Source: JAFECT01 sp036501825 (GTDB taxonomy: Bacteria; Pseudomonadota; Alphaproteobacteria; Caulobacterales; Caulobacteraceae). From it: 64,000 nt of DNA. Below, in pieces: positions 7,385 to 17,034 of this stretch (its first letter is position 1; each line of letters begins with the position of its first letter). A program made the position numbers and the translations under genes. The DNA is taken from positions 62,001 to 126,000 of the forward strand of contig DASXZP010000036.1 in the NCBI GenBank assembly GCA_036501825.1. The letters run 5' to 3'. A model generated the notes under the pieces. The model was not told the DNA's origin. It worked only from the letters and a program-made list of their open reading frames with translations, and did no database searches.

Positions 7385-8682
7385 TCACGACGCCGGTGGG
7401 CGTCGGTGCGACGCCGTCGCAAATCGGAAGCGGCGCGTCGCGCGGCCGGGCGCAGCCGCCGCGGTGGATAAAGTTCGCCGCGCTCGCTCTCGCGCTTGTC
7501 GTCGCGGGCTATCTCGCGCGGCAGGTGGTTTCGATCGCCGTCGCCAAGGATCGGGCCGCCACCGACCCCTACGCGGCGCTGGACTGGCGCCCGCACGACA
7601 GCACAGCGCTCGAAGGCGCCGGCGAGCGGCTGTTGTCGAGCGCCAAGACGCCGGCTGATGTTGTGACCGTGCACGACCTGGCGCGCCGCGCGCTCGACCG
7701 TTCGCCGCTCGAGGTCGGCGCCGTGCGGCTGCTGGCGCTGACGGCGGAGCGGCAGGGCGATGAGAACCGCGCCGCTCGACTGATGTCCATCGCGGGCCAG
7801 CGCTCCGCGCGCGACGGCCCGGCGCAGGCGTGGCTGTTCGACTACTGGTTCAAGCGCCGTGACTGGCCGCGCGCCTTCGCCCATGTCGATCTGCTGCTGC
7901 GCACCCATCCGCAGGTGACCAAACAACTCGCGCCTGTGCTGATGGACGCGGTGGTCAACGACCCGGCGGCGCGCAAGGCGTTGACCGTCCGGCTCGAGGG
8001 CGCGCCGTTCTGGCGGGTCGAGTTTCTCTCCAGTCTTGCCCAGTCGGGCGCCGATCCGTCGCCGCTGCTCGCCATCCTCACCGACCTGAACCGCGCCAAT
8101 GCGAAACTGTCGGACACCGAGCTCGAAGAGGTACTGGTCCCTCTGGTCAACCGTCATCTCTACGACGAGGCCTATCTGACCTGGACCCAGTCGCTGCCGC
8201 CGAAGGCGCTGAGCGCGCTCGGCAACATCTATGACGCGGACTTCGACGGCCTGCCGGGCGCCGCGCCCTTCAACTGGGTGCTGCATCAGCCGAACGGCGG
8301 CGCGGTCGAGATCACGGCGGCGCCGTCCGGGGCGCGCGGACGCGCGCTCGCGGTGCATCTCTACGATCCGCCGACCCAGCCGCTGGCGGTGCAGCTGATC
8401 AACCTGCCGCCCGGGCGCTACGTGCTTTCCGCACGCAGCCTCAGCGATAGCGGCGGCGCCACAGGCCTCTCCTGGACCGTGCGTTGCGACGGGGGTGCGG
8501 TGATCGCGCGTCTTTCTCCGGCCGGCGGCGCGGGGACCTGGTCGGCGGGTTCGGCGTCGTTCGAAACGCCGCAGAGCGGCTGTGCAGCGCAGTGGTTGGA
8601 GCTGATCGCCGAGCCGGGCGCGACCTTCCAGGGCTCCGGCGTCTGGTGGGACAAGCTCGCCATCGACCGCGAGGCGTCGTGA
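7381..8682 (+). CDS. TPR-like membrane-anchored protein of the polysaccharide locus
   Basis: A 433-residue protein that I cannot assign to a named family. It has a cytoplasmic N-terminus, one transmembrane segment at about residues 29-50 (IKFAALALALVVAGYLARQVV), a helical repeat region to about residue 280 with TPR-like pairs (VHDLARRALDRSPLEVGAVRLLAL), and a beta-rich C-terminal domain (about 290-430) with two or three cysteines that may bind carbohydrate. It overlaps the Wzc stop by four bases and precedes an EpsG-like polymerase, so a role in polymer assembly in the periplasm is inferred. Confidence 0.7.
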   Translation: MITTPVGVGATPSQIGSGASRGRAQPPRWIKFAALALALVVAGYLARQVVSIAVAKDRAATDPYAALDWRPHDSTALEGAGERLLSSAKTPADVVTVHDLARRALDRSPLEVGAVRLLALTAERQGDENRAARLMSIAGQRSARDGPAQAWLFDYWFKRRDWPRAFAHVDLLLRTHPQVTKQLAPVLMDAVVNDPAARKALTVRLEGAPFWRVEFLSSLAQSGADPSPLLAILTDLNRANAKLSDTELEEVLVPLVNRHLYDEAYLTWTQSLPPKALSALGNIYDADFDGLPGAAPFNWVLHQPNGGAVEITAAPSGARGRALAVHLYDPPTQPLAVQLINLPPGRYVLSARSLSDSGGATGLSWTVRCDGGAVIARLSPAGGAGTWSAGSASFETPQSGCAAQWLELIAEPGATFQGSGVWWDKLAIDREAS

Positions 8683-8707
8683 GCGCGCGTCTGTACGGCG
8701 GCGGCGC

Positions 8708-9760
8708 ATGCTGAGCTACTGGCTTCTGCTCGCCGCGCCGGTGGTTTCGGGCATGGCGCCCTACCGCCTGCACGGCGGCGCGCGCCGGGTCGCGGTGTTG
8801 ATCGGCGCCGTCTTGATGACCCTGGCGATCGGCCTGCGCTACCGGGTGGGCTGCGACTGGTTCAACTACATCGGCAACATGGACCAGCTGAACTTCACCG
8901 GCCCCGGTGAGGCGATGGTGATCGCGACCGACCCCGGTTACGGCCTGTTGAGCTGGGTGTGCCTGAAACTGCACCTCGACATCTACGGCATCAATTTCTT
9001 CTGCGCGACGATCTTCAGCTGGGGCCTGTTCACCTTCGCCAGCAAACAGCCGCTGCGCTGGCTGACCATTGTGATCGCGATCCCGATGCTGGTGATCGTG
9101 GTGGCCATGGGCTTCACGCGGCAGGCGGCGGCGATCGGGTTTCTGATGCTGGCCTTCGCCGCCTTCAGCGAGAAGAGCCTGGTCCGGTTCCTGATCTTCG
9201 TGGCCCTGGCCACCACCTTCCACAAGACCGCGGTGATCATGGCGCCCATGGCGATCCTGATCGATCCGAGCCGCAAGCTCGGCCCCCTGGTCATCGGCGC
9301 GCTCGCGACCGCGGCCCTGGCGGCGGCGTTCCTGACCTCCAAGCTCGATCAGCTGTCGCACAACTACATCGGCAACGCCGAGTGGGAGGGCGAGGGCGCG
9401 GCGGCGATCTACCGGCTCGGCCTCAACCTGCTTGCCGCCGTCGCCTTCTTCTTCTGCCGCAAGCGCTGGCGCGCCAAGTACGACGACACGCGGTTCTATT
9501 TCGCCTTGTCGGCCGCGGCGGTCGCGGCCTTTCCGTTCGCCTTCATCGAGCCGGTCGCCGCGGACCGGATGAGCCTGTACCTGCTGCCCTATCAATGCGC
9601 CGTGTTCGCCCGTCTGCCCGACATCTACAGTCGGCGCCTGGGCTCCTGGATCGCGATCGCCGCCGTGCTGGCGACGGCGATGCTGATGCACATCTGGTTC
9701 ACCTTCGCCAACAACGCCTGGTGCTGGATTCCCTATCAAAACCTGCTTCTGCCCGGCTGA
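8708..9760 (+). CDS. EpsG family polymerase-like membrane protein
   Basis: A 350-residue polytopic membrane protein with about ten hydrophobic segments. The motif LRYRVGCDWFNYIGNM near residues 44-58 is the typical EpsG signature (RxxVGxDWxxY), followed by a region rich in TM helices and a conserved arginine, FTRQAAAIGFLMLA. EpsG proteins are thought to polymerise repeat units in the periplasm, as Wzy does. It lies 25 bases after the TPR-like gene and belongs to the same left-arm operon. A second polymerase/ligase candidate is at 30471. Confidence 0.83.
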   Translation: MLSYWLLLAAPVVSGMAPYRLHGGARRVAVLIGAVLMTLAIGLRYRVGCDWFNYIGNMDQLNFTGPGEAMVIATDPGYGLLSWVCLKLHLDIYGINFFCATIFSWGLFTFASKQPLRWLTIVIAIPMLVIVVAMGFTRQAAAIGFLMLAFAAFSEKSLVRFLIFVALATTFHKTAVIMAPMAILIDPSRKLGPLVIGALATAALAAAFLTSKLDQLSHNYIGNAEWEGEGAAAIYRLGLNLLAAVAFFFCRKRWRAKYDDTRFYFALSAAAVAAFPFAFIEPVAADRMSLYLLPYQCAVFARLPDIYSRRLGSWIAIAAVLATAMLMHIWFTFANNAWCWIPYQNLLLPG

Positions 9761-9938
9761 GGGCCGCTTCCTTGCGCGGGCCTTTCGGCGCCGCCGCAGG
9801 GCGACCCTGGTTCGCTGAGCGGCCTCAACCACTTGGCCGGGTTCATGTTTCCGACCTGACGATCAGGGCTTGGCGCAACCCGCGTCCTGGTCTACTCACC
9901 CGACGCTTGGGTACAGGGTTGCAGGGCCGGACAGCACA

Positions 9939-11216
9939 ATGATCGACGTCAAGGACGCCCGGATCGGGGTGATCGGCCTCGGTTACGTGGGCCTGCCGCT
10001 GGCGGTCGAGTTCGGTCGCCTCTACGACACGGTCGGCTACGACTACAATCCCGCGCGGGTGAGTGAGCTGCGCGACGCCAATGACCGGACCCGCGAAACC
10101 GACGGCGAGACGATCCGCCGCGCGACCCGGCTCAGCTTCAGCGACTCGCCGCAAGCCCTGGCGGACTGCACCGTCTTCATCGTCACCGTGCCGACGCCGG
10201 TGGACGCGGCCAAGACGCCCGATCTCACCCCCCTGCTCGACGCGAGCCGCACGGTGGGACGTCTGTTGAAGCGCGGCGACGTGGTGATCTACGAATCCAC
10301 CGTCTACCCGGGCGCCACCGAAGAGGTGTGCGTGCCGGTGCTCGAACAGGAGTCCGGGCTGGCGTTCAACGTCGACTTCTTCTGCGGCTACAGCCCAGAG
10401 CGGATCAATCCCGGCGACCGCAAGCACCAGCTCACCACCATCACCAAGGTCACCTCCGGCTCGACACCGCAGATCGCGGATTTCGTCGATGCGCTCTACG
10501 CTTCGATCGTGACCGCGGGCACCCACAAGACCAGCTCGATCCGCGTCGCCGAAGCGGCCAAGGTGATCGAGAACACTCAGCGCGACGTGAACATCGCCCT
10601 GATCAACGAACTGGCGATGATCTTCAACCGGCTCGGCATCGACAGCCTCGAGGTGCTGGAGGCGGCGGGTTCGAAGTGGAACTTCCTGCCGTTCCGCCCG
10701 GGCCTGGTCGGCGGTCACTGCATCGGCGTCGACCCCTACTATCTGACCTACAAGGCGCAGGAGATCGGCTACCACGCGCAGATGATCCTGGCCGGGCGGC
10801 GCATCAACGACGCCATGGGCGGCTATGTGGCCGACCAGGTGCTGCGCCTGATGACGCGACGGTCGCTCAATCCGGTGGGCGCCAAGGTCCTGGTGCTCGG
10901 CTTTGCCTTCAAGGAAGACTGCGCGGATCTGCGCAACACCCGCGTCGTCGACATCGTGCATGCCTTTCGTGAGTACGGCATGAGCGTGGACATCCACGAT
11001 CCCTGGGCCGACCCCGCCGACGCGCGTCACGAGTACGGCCTCGATCTCATCGCCGAGCCGGCCAAGGGCGCCTACGACGCGATCGTGATGGCCGTCGCGC
11101 ACCGCCGGTTCGTCGAACAGGGCGCCAAGGCGATCCGCGGCTACGGCCGCAACGGCGCGGTGCTCTACGACGTGAAGTCCGCGTTCGGGAAAGACGACGT
11201 CGACGGACGGCTCTGA
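9939..11216 (+). CDS. UDP-N-acetyl-hexosamine 6-dehydrogenase (TviB/WbpO type)
   Basis: A 425-residue NAD-dependent enzyme that oxidises C6 of a UDP-HexNAc to the uronic acid. It has the Rossmann motif GVIGLGYVGLPLAVEFG at the N-terminus, the substrate-domain segment ENTQRDVNIALINE, the catalytic cysteine in GGHCIGVDPYYLTYKAQ, and the C-terminal domain with GFAFKEDCADLRNT. The YLTYKAQEIGYH stretch is typical of the TviB/WbpO/VipA branch rather than UDP-glucose dehydrogenase. Its start is set at the ATG before IDVKDARIG; the frame is open 23 codons upstream without family similarity. UDP-GalNAcA or UDP-GlcNAcA would be a substrate for the AsnB-like amidotransferase at 21206. Confidence 0.9.
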   Translation: MIDVKDARIGVIGLGYVGLPLAVEFGRLYDTVGYDYNPARVSELRDANDRTRETDGETIRRATRLSFSDSPQALADCTVFIVTVPTPVDAAKTPDLTPLLDASRTVGRLLKRGDVVIYESTVYPGATEEVCVPVLEQESGLAFNVDFFCGYSPERINPGDRKHQLTTITKVTSGSTPQIADFVDALYASIVTAGTHKTSSIRVAEAAKVIENTQRDVNIALINELAMIFNRLGIDSLEVLEAAGSKWNFLPFRPGLVGGHCIGVDPYYLTYKAQEIGYHAQMILAGRRINDAMGGYVADQVLRLMTRRSLNPVGAKVLVLGFAFKEDCADLRNTRVVDIVHAFREYGMSVDIHDPWADPADARHEYGLDLIAEPAKGAYDAIVMAVAHRRFVEQGAKAIRGYGRNGAVLYDVKSAFGKDDVDGRL

Positions 11217-11224
11217 GCCCCGTC

Positions 11225-12301
11225 ATGCGCATCCTGTTCGTCGCCATGCACCGCCCGCGCCGCTCGCCGGGGCAACGCTTTCGGTTCGAACAGTATCTCA
11301 ACTATCTGCGCGAGCACGGCGTCGAGTGCGACCTGTCCTACCTGATCTCCGAGAGCGACGACCGCGTGCTCTATGCGCCGGGCGGCTACGGCAAAAAGCT
11401 CGGCATTTTTCTGAAGAGCATCGCCATCCGCCTGCGCGACGTGGTCGCCGCGCGCCGCTACGACGTTGTGTTCATCTATCGCGAAGCCCTGATGGTGAAC
11501 GCCGGCGTGATCGAATGGCTGCTGGCCCAGACGCGGGCGCGGCTGGTGTTCGACTTCGACGATTCGGTCTGGCTGCAGCCGGTCTCCGACGCCAACGCCA
11601 AACTCGGCTTCCTGCGCGCGGGCCCATCGAAGATTCCCGCCGTCCTGCGCCGCATGGACCTGATCTTCGCCGGCAACGCCTACCTCGCCGACTACGCGCG
11701 CCAGTTCAACGACCGGGTCGAGATCATCCCGACCACGCTGGACACCCGCACCCACGCGCCGCAGCCGAAGCCGCCCAACGCACGCGTCTGTATCGGCTGG
11801 AGCGGCAGTCCCTCGACCGTGCCCTATTTCGACGGCCTGACGCCGGCGCTGGCGCGGGTGAAACAACGCTTCGGCGACAAGGTCTATTTCAAACTGGTGG
11901 GCGACGCGCGCTACGCCAATCCGGCGCTCGCCCTGCAGGGCCAGGCCTGGCGCGAAGAAACCGAGGTGGCCGATACGGTCGAGTTCGATCTCGGCCTCAT
12001 GCCGCTGCCGGACGATCCCTGGACGCGCGGCAAATGCGGGTTCAAGGCGTTGCTGTATATGTCGCTGGCCATCCCGCCGGTGATCTCGCCGGTGGGGGTG
12101 AACCGCGAGATCGTAACCGAGGGTGAGAACGGCTTCCTGGCGGCGGACGACGATCAGTGGGTCGCGGCGATCGGAAAACTGGTGGAGGATCCGGCGCTCC
12201 GCGCTAGGCTCGGCCAACGCGGCCGCGAGACGGTGGTCGAGCGCTATTCCTTCGATTCCCAGAAGGACCGCTATCTCGCGTTGCTGAAGTCGCTGGCCTA
12301 A
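11225..12301 (+). CDS. Glycosyltransferase, GT4-like
   Basis: A 358-residue GT-B-fold protein. The N-terminal part includes GQRFRFEQYLNYLREHGVECD and DVVFIYREAL; the middle part has DFDDSVWL; the C-terminal part has IGWSGSPSTVPYF, FDLGLMPLPDDPWTRGKCGFKALLYMS and GENGFLAADDDQW, the usual donor-binding region of GT4 enzymes. It starts eight bases after the UDP-sugar dehydrogenase stop. The acceptor and donor sugars are not deducible. Confidence 0.85.
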   Translation: MRILFVAMHRPRRSPGQRFRFEQYLNYLREHGVECDLSYLISESDDRVLYAPGGYGKKLGIFLKSIAIRLRDVVAARRYDVVFIYREALMVNAGVIEWLLAQTRARLVFDFDDSVWLQPVSDANAKLGFLRAGPSKIPAVLRRMDLIFAGNAYLADYARQFNDRVEIIPTTLDTRTHAPQPKPPNARVCIGWSGSPSTVPYFDGLTPALARVKQRFGDKVYFKLVGDARYANPALALQGQAWREETEVADTVEFDLGLMPLPDDPWTRGKCGFKALLYMSLAIPPVISPVGVNREIVTEGENGFLAADDDQWVAAIGKLVEDPALRARLGQRGRETVVERYSFDSQKDRYLALLKSLA

Positions 12302-12327
12302 GGCGCGGGTATGAGGAGAGACGAGCC

Positions 12328-13314
12328 TTGCATCTGAGACTGCTCGACGTTCTGGCCTGCCCGCAATGCGCGGGCGTCTTGCGTTGCGAGGCGACGACCA
12401 GCGCCGACGACGGCGAGGTGATCGAGGGTAAACTCGTCTGTGCCGCCTGCGCCGTGGACTACCCGATCGTGCAGACGATCCCGCGCTTCGTGCCGCACGA
12501 CAACTATGCCGCCTCGTTCGGCTATCAGTGGAACCTGTTCCGCCGCGAGCAGATGGACACCGACAACGGCGCCGAACTGTCGGCGCAACGCTTCTTCAGT
12601 GAGACCGGCTGGACGGCGGAGCAGATCAGGGGCCGCTGGGTGCTCGACATGGGCTGCGGCGCGGGCCGCTTCCTCGAGGTGGTGACCGCGACGGGCGCCG
12701 AAGCCATCGGCCTCGACATCTCCAGCGCCATCGACGCGACGCGTGAGAACCTCACCGGCGCCAAGAACGTGCACCTGGTGCAGGCGAGCGCCTTGGCGCC
12801 GCCGTTCCGCAAGGACGCCATCGACTTCGTCTATTGCATCGGGGTGATCCAGCACACGCCCGATCCCGCCGGCGTCATGCGTCTGTTGCCCAGGCTCGCG
12901 CGCGGCGGCGGCGAGGTTGCGGTGACGGTCTATGAGCGCAAGCCGTGGACCTGGCTCAACGCCAAATATCTGGTGCGTCCGTTCACTCGAAAGATGCCCA
13001 AGGAACGGCTGTTGCAGAAGATCCGCAAGGCCATGCCGGTCCTGTTCCCGCTGACCAACGTGCTGTTCCGCCTGCCGCTGATCGGGCGGCTGTTCGAATT
13101 CACCATCCCGGTCGCCAACTATGTGCGCGAGACCGCGCTCAGCCGCGGCCAACGCTACGACTGGGCGGTGCTCGACACCTTCGACATGCTGTCGCCGGCC
13201 TTCGATCAGCCGCAGACGATCGGTGAGATCGAACGCGCGCTCGGCGAAGGCGGTCTCGAGGACATGCGGCGGCTGCCCAATCCCGGCGCCAATGTCGTCG
13301 GGCGCAAACCTTAG
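12328..13314 (+). CDS. SAM-dependent methyltransferase with N-terminal zinc-ribbon-like segment
   Basis: A 328-residue class I methyltransferase. The N-terminus (residues about 8-50) has two Cys pairs (CPQC and CAAC), a Trm112-like zinc ribbon. The SAM motif is VLDMGCGAGRFLEV at about residue 107, followed by IGLDISSAID and FVYCIGVIQHTPDP. The start is a TTG with GGAGAG at 12315-12320; the upstream ATG at 12311 is out of frame. Its stop overlaps that of the convergent glycosyltransferase by four bases (13311-13314). Methylation of a sugar or lipid-linked intermediate is likely. Confidence 0.82.
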   Translation: MHLRLLDVLACPQCAGVLRCEATTSADDGEVIEGKLVCAACAVDYPIVQTIPRFVPHDNYAASFGYQWNLFRREQMDTDNGAELSAQRFFSETGWTAEQIRGRWVLDMGCGAGRFLEVVTATGAEAIGLDISSAIDATRENLTGAKNVHLVQASALAPPFRKDAIDFVYCIGVIQHTPDPAGVMRLLPRLARGGGEVAVTVYERKPWTWLNAKYLVRPFTRKMPKERLLQKIRKAMPVLFPLTNVLFRLPLIGRLFEFTIPVANYVRETALSRGQRYDWAVLDTFDMLSPAFDQPQTIGEIERALGEGGLEDMRRLPNPGANVVGRKP

Positions 13315-14495
13315 GCCTTCGGGGCAAGCTCGCGGTAGAGCCGGTCGTAGGCCTTGGCGCCGCTGGCCAACGAGAACACCTCCTCGGCGACGCTTCGGCA
13401 ACGGGCGGACAGGCCGGGGTCTTCGCGCAGTTTGAACAAGGCCTCGACCGCGCGGTCCATGGCCTCGTCGCTTGCATCCTCCACCAGAACGCCGACCTGA
13501 TGCGTGCACACGATATCGCCCACGTCGCCAACGCCTGGATTGACGATGACCGGCAGGCCCGAACCCAGGGCCTCGCCCATGCGCGTGGGACAACTGCCGA
13601 GCTTGGCCAGCCCCGTCTCCAGAAAGATCGCCACGGCCTCGAGGCCGCGCATGGCTTGCGGAGCATCGGCGAAGTCGACGCCGTAGATGCGCAGCCGGTC
13701 CCGCGGCACCCCGTCCGCCTCCGCCGCGCGTGCGATGGCTTCAGCATCTTCACGGGTGATAAGCGTTAAGGCCTGGCCGGGCAGGCGGCGATCGACGGCG
13801 CGGAAGAAGGCCGTCAGCCAGGGGAAACGGTACCAGCCGCTCATCACCGTACCGATCGAGCCGATGGCGCGCGGCGCAGCGGCGTTGTGCGCCGGGGTGA
13901 AGCGGTCGAGGTCGGTGCAGGTCGGGATGACCGCAAAGCGGATGCGCGCGCCTTCGGCGCCGGCGCGTTCACGCAGATAGGGCAGAGCGGCGCTGGTGAG
14001 CGAGACGACCGCGCCCGCCTTCACCAGGCACTGGCGCTCGCCCCACTTCAACAGACGGTACATGGGCGCACCGGGCTTGAGCCGGCCGGCGACCACCATC
14101 TCCTCGGGCCAGATCGCGCGCATGTCGAAGATGAAGGGCTTGCCGGTCAGGGTTCGCACCATCAGCGCCACGAACGACGCGATGTAGGCGCGCGCATGGA
14201 TCACGTCGGCGCGCCGGGCGTAAGCGAGTGCGGTGAAGAAAAAGACCGTCATGTCCCAGGCGGTCGCCAATAGCCGCGGCCGCTGGTGGTACCGGCGCGG
14301 AATCCAGGCGATGCCGTGGGCCTCGCAGACCTCGCGTTGGGTGCGCATCGCCGGCGCGTCGGCGAGATCGGCGCCCTTTTCATAGGTCACAAGGGTTATG
14401 CGATGCTCGCGCGAAAGCACCTTCAGATAGGCCAGCACCTGCGACTGGCCGAGGGGTTCGAGCAGGCCCGTATAGGAAAGATAGAGAACGTTCAC
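13311..14495 (-). CDS. Glycosyltransferase, GT4-like
   Basis: A 394-residue GT-B protein starting at a GTG that overlaps the upstream gene's TGA (GTGA). This start gives VNVLYLSYTGLLEPLGQSQV, a typical GT4 opening; the frame is open 43 codons upstream but that stretch is the GT2 gene in another frame. Later marks are FIFDMRAIWPEEMV, the donor-site region FLETGLAKLGSCPTRMGEALGSGLPVI and VLVEDASDEAMDRAVEALF. It is the last gene of the long minus-strand operon. Sugar specificity is unknown. Confidence 0.85.
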   Translation of the reverse strand: MNVLYLSYTGLLEPLGQSQVLAYLKVLSREHRITLVTYEKGADLADAPAMRTQREVCEAHGIAWIPRRYHQRPRLLATAWDMTVFFFTALAYARRADVIHARAYIASFVALMVRTLTGKPFIFDMRAIWPEEMVVAGRLKPGAPMYRLLKWGERQCLVKAGAVVSLTSAALPYLRERAGAEGARIRFAVIPTCTDLDRFTPAHNAAAPRAIGSIGTVMSGWYRFPWLTAFFRAVDRRLPGQALTLITREDAEAIARAAEADGVPRDRLRIYGVDFADAPQAMRGLEAVAIFLETGLAKLGSCPTRMGEALGSGLPVIVNPGVGDVGDIVCTHQVGVLVEDASDEAMDRAVEALFKLREDPGLSARCRSVAEEVFSLASGAKAYDRLYRELAPKA

Positions 14496-15481
14496 GCCGC
14501 CGCCGTCGCCGCAGGGTTGGCGCGCCCGCGGCGCATGCGAAGCCGCCACAGGCCTTCCTTCAGGCGCAGCAGAGACGCGGTGAGCCGCGGCGTTCCGCGC
14601 AGGCGGTAGAGCACGTCGCGCCACAGCACGTCCTTGCGCCGGCGCAGCGGCGCATAGCAGCGGCTGAGTTCGATGCGGCGGCGGAACAGGGTGTGGTCGC
14701 CCGCGCGCAGCGAGAACTGGGCGCCCTCAAAACAGGCGCGCGCGTAGGCGTAGGCCACGGCGTCCGGTCCCGCGCCCAGGCGCTCGGCCAGCTCGATGGC
14801 GGTCAGATGGTCGGCCAGGGGATCGCGTCCGGTGTTGATGCCCACGTTGATCCGATACTTCAGGAGCGGCGCGTGGATATAGCCCACGTCGCCGTTGGCG
14901 GCCTGCAGGATGTGCATGTGCACGTCGAACAGGGTCTGGTAGCCGCTCATGTCCGGCGAGGCTGAGCGGCGGTACATCTTGCTCGAATGGTTGAACATGA
15001 AACCGTTCATGCCGACGAAGGCGTCGAAGTTGCTGACCTCGGGATAGGCCTCGGCGCTGGTGCGGCCTTCGAACCGGTGGCCGCCGTCGGCCTCGGTGCT
15101 GAAGGCGATCGAGTCGGTGCCGACCAGGGCGCAGGTGGGGTGGTGGTCGAGGAAATCGGCCTGGGCCTGCAGCTTGCCCGGCAGCATGATGTCGTCGCCG
15201 TCCATGTGCGCCACGTACTCGCCGCGCGCGCCCTGGTGGGCGGACAGATAGTTGGCGGTGACGCCGACGTTGCGCGAATGCAGCACGGCGCGCACGCGGT
15301 CGGGATGCTCGCGCGCATAGCGGTCCACGATCTCGCTGGTCCCGTCGCTGGAGGCGTCGTCGGCCACGATGACCTCGAACGGAAAGTCGGTCTCCTGTGC
15401 AAGAATGCTGTCGAGGCACTCGCCGATGAAGCGGTGCTGATTATAGGTCATCACACAGACGGAAACCTTAGGCGCGCTCAC
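14492..15481 (-). CDS. Glycosyltransferase family 2
   Basis: A 329-residue GT-A enzyme. The N-terminus reads VSVCVMTYNQHRFIGECLDSIL, followed by VIVADDASSDGTSEIV and the metal-binding AHMDGDDIMLPGKL (a DxD-like motif, about residues 93-97). It resembles enzymes that transfer a hexose or deoxyhexose to a lipid-linked chain. It overlaps the flippase gene upstream by four bases and the GT4 gene downstream by three, so all are co-translated. Confidence 0.88.
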   Translation of the reverse strand: MSAPKVSVCVMTYNQHRFIGECLDSILAQETDFPFEVIVADDASSDGTSEIVDRYAREHPDRVRAVLHSRNVGVTANYLSAHQGARGEYVAHMDGDDIMLPGKLQAQADFLDHHPTCALVGTDSIAFSTEADGGHRFEGRTSAEAYPEVSNFDAFVGMNGFMFNHSSKMYRRSASPDMSGYQTLFDVHMHILQAANGDVGYIHAPLLKYRINVGINTGRDPLADHLTAIELAERLGAGPDAVAYAYARACFEGAQFSLRAGDHTLFRRRIELSRCYAPLRRRKDVLWRDVLYRLRGTPRLTASLLRLKEGLWRLRMRRGRANPAATAAA

Positions 15482-17034
15482 AGAGCAGTCCTACGCAGGC
15501 GGCGCGCCAGGGCAAGGGCGTTGGCCGGAACCCCCGGGACCAGGGCGGCGGAAGCGGCAAGCGCCAACCCCCCGGCCAGCATCAAGACAATCAGATTCAT
15601 CACTCGGTTCTCGTACCAGGGAAGCGCGCCCAGGCGGACCGCGGTCAGGATGGCGGCTGCGGGCAGCGCCACCAATGCGATATCCCGTCCCAGCCAGCGC
15701 CAATGCAACCCTGGCGCAAACCGTCCATGGACGAAAAAGGTCCATCCGAACAGATAGGCGAGGTTGGCGGCGAACCAGACGATCCCGGTTCCCACCCCGC
15801 CATAGCGCAGCGCCGCGAAGACCACGGCCGGGGTCAGCACCAGGGCGAACACCGCGTTGCCGCGCACGTGCAGGCGCAGATCCCCGTGGGCGTACTGCAG
15901 ATAGTAGGAGAAGGCGGTCAGGGCCAGCAGGCCGTTGCCCAGCGCGTACCAGCGCAGGATCGGCGCGGCCTGGGCGGCCAAGGTTCGGTCGCCGGTCCAG
16001 ACCCAGAGAATCTCGCCGCCGAACAGGGCCAGGATCAGGCTGGCCGGCGCCACGAGGGCGGTGATGAAGGCGGTCGCCTGGCGATAGATGCGCCGCAGCG
16101 CTTCGTCCTCCGCCTTGGCGTTCAGCGCGGTCAGGCGCGGCAGCACCACCTGGCTCACCGGACCGCTCAACAGGCTCACGCCGCCGGCGGCCAACGTCGC
16201 CAGCGCAAACACGCCATAGGTCTTCAGCGGCAACAGGGTCGACAGCAGCACCTTGTCGAACTGCGAAATGAACAACCAGATCGCTGAGGAGAAGGCGACG
16301 CCGAGCGAGAACCGGAACAGCGGCCGCAGCGTCGGCCACATGCGCTTGCGTTCAGCTTCCGGCAGCTTGTCGCCGGGCATGATGCGCTGCGCCTCGAACA
16401 CGATCACCGCCCACTCGATCACCGCGATAAGCAGTTGATAGATGAAGAACGCCGCGATCGAGCGTTGCACGAAAATCAACACAGCGACGGCGCCGACGAA
16501 GCGGAAGGTTGCGACGATGCTGTTGAAGGCGTTGAGCCAGACCAGCCGCTCGAGGCCGACGAGGATGCTGCGGAACGGTTCGGTGCGCCAGCGGATCGCG
16601 ACGGTCACCGCCATCACCGCGAGCGCCAGGGTCACTTCGCGCAGATCGAGACCGCCGGTCTTCAGCCAGTGGCGGCTGAGCCAGGGCGCCGCCACGACGC
16701 CGAGCGCGGCGAAGGCCAGCCCCGACGCCAGAAACACGCGGCCCAGCACATTGACCAGGTGACGAAACTCCGCCGGCGCCACCGAGCCGGCGCCATAGCG
16801 GGCGGTCTCGCGCGCCAAGGTCGCTGAAAAGCCCAGATCGAGCAGGGCCATCCACGACTGCAACAGGGTGAACACGCCGATCAGGCCGTAGCCGTCCGTG
16901 CCCAGATAGCGGACATAGAGCGGCGCGATGATCACGCCGACCAGCGCGACATAGGTCTGGCCGAAGTAACTCGCGAGCAGTTTCAGCTTGAGGTTCGAGC
17001 GCCAGGTCACGTCGCGCGCTTCACCGTGACTCAC
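15478..17034 (-). CDS. Polysaccharide flippase, Wzx/MATE-like
   Basis: A 518-residue membrane protein with about 12-14 hydrophobic segments. The start includes NLKLKLLASYFGQTYVALVGVIIAPLYVRYLGTDGYGLIGVF, an arrangement typical of polysaccharide_synt flippases. These move lipid-linked repeat units from the cytoplasmic to the periplasmic face. The proposed start is GTG; another GTG eight codons later is possible. It overlaps the acyltransferase gene by 14 bases. A second flippase domain is in the fusion protein at 18726. Confidence 0.88.
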   Translation of the reverse strand: MSHGEARDVTWRSNLKLKLLASYFGQTYVALVGVIIAPLYVRYLGTDGYGLIGVFTLLQSWMALLDLGFSATLARETARYGAGSVAPAEFRHLVNVLGRVFLASGLAFAALGVVAAPWLSRHWLKTGGLDLREVTLALAVMAVTVAIRWRTEPFRSILVGLERLVWLNAFNSIVATFRFVGAVAVLIFVQRSIAAFFIYQLLIAVIEWAVIVFEAQRIMPGDKLPEAERKRMWPTLRPLFRFSLGVAFSSAIWLFISQFDKVLLSTLLPLKTYGVFALATLAAGGVSLLSGPVSQVVLPRLTALNAKAEDEALRRIYRQATAFITALVAPASLILALFGGEILWVWTGDRTLAAQAAPILRWYALGNGLLALTAFSYYLQYAHGDLRLHVRGNAVFALVLTPAVVFAALRYGGVGTGIVWFAANLAYLFGWTFFVHGRFAPGLHWRWLGRDIALVALPAAAILTAVRLGALPWYENRVMNLIVLMLAGGLALAASAALVPGVPANALALARRLRRTAL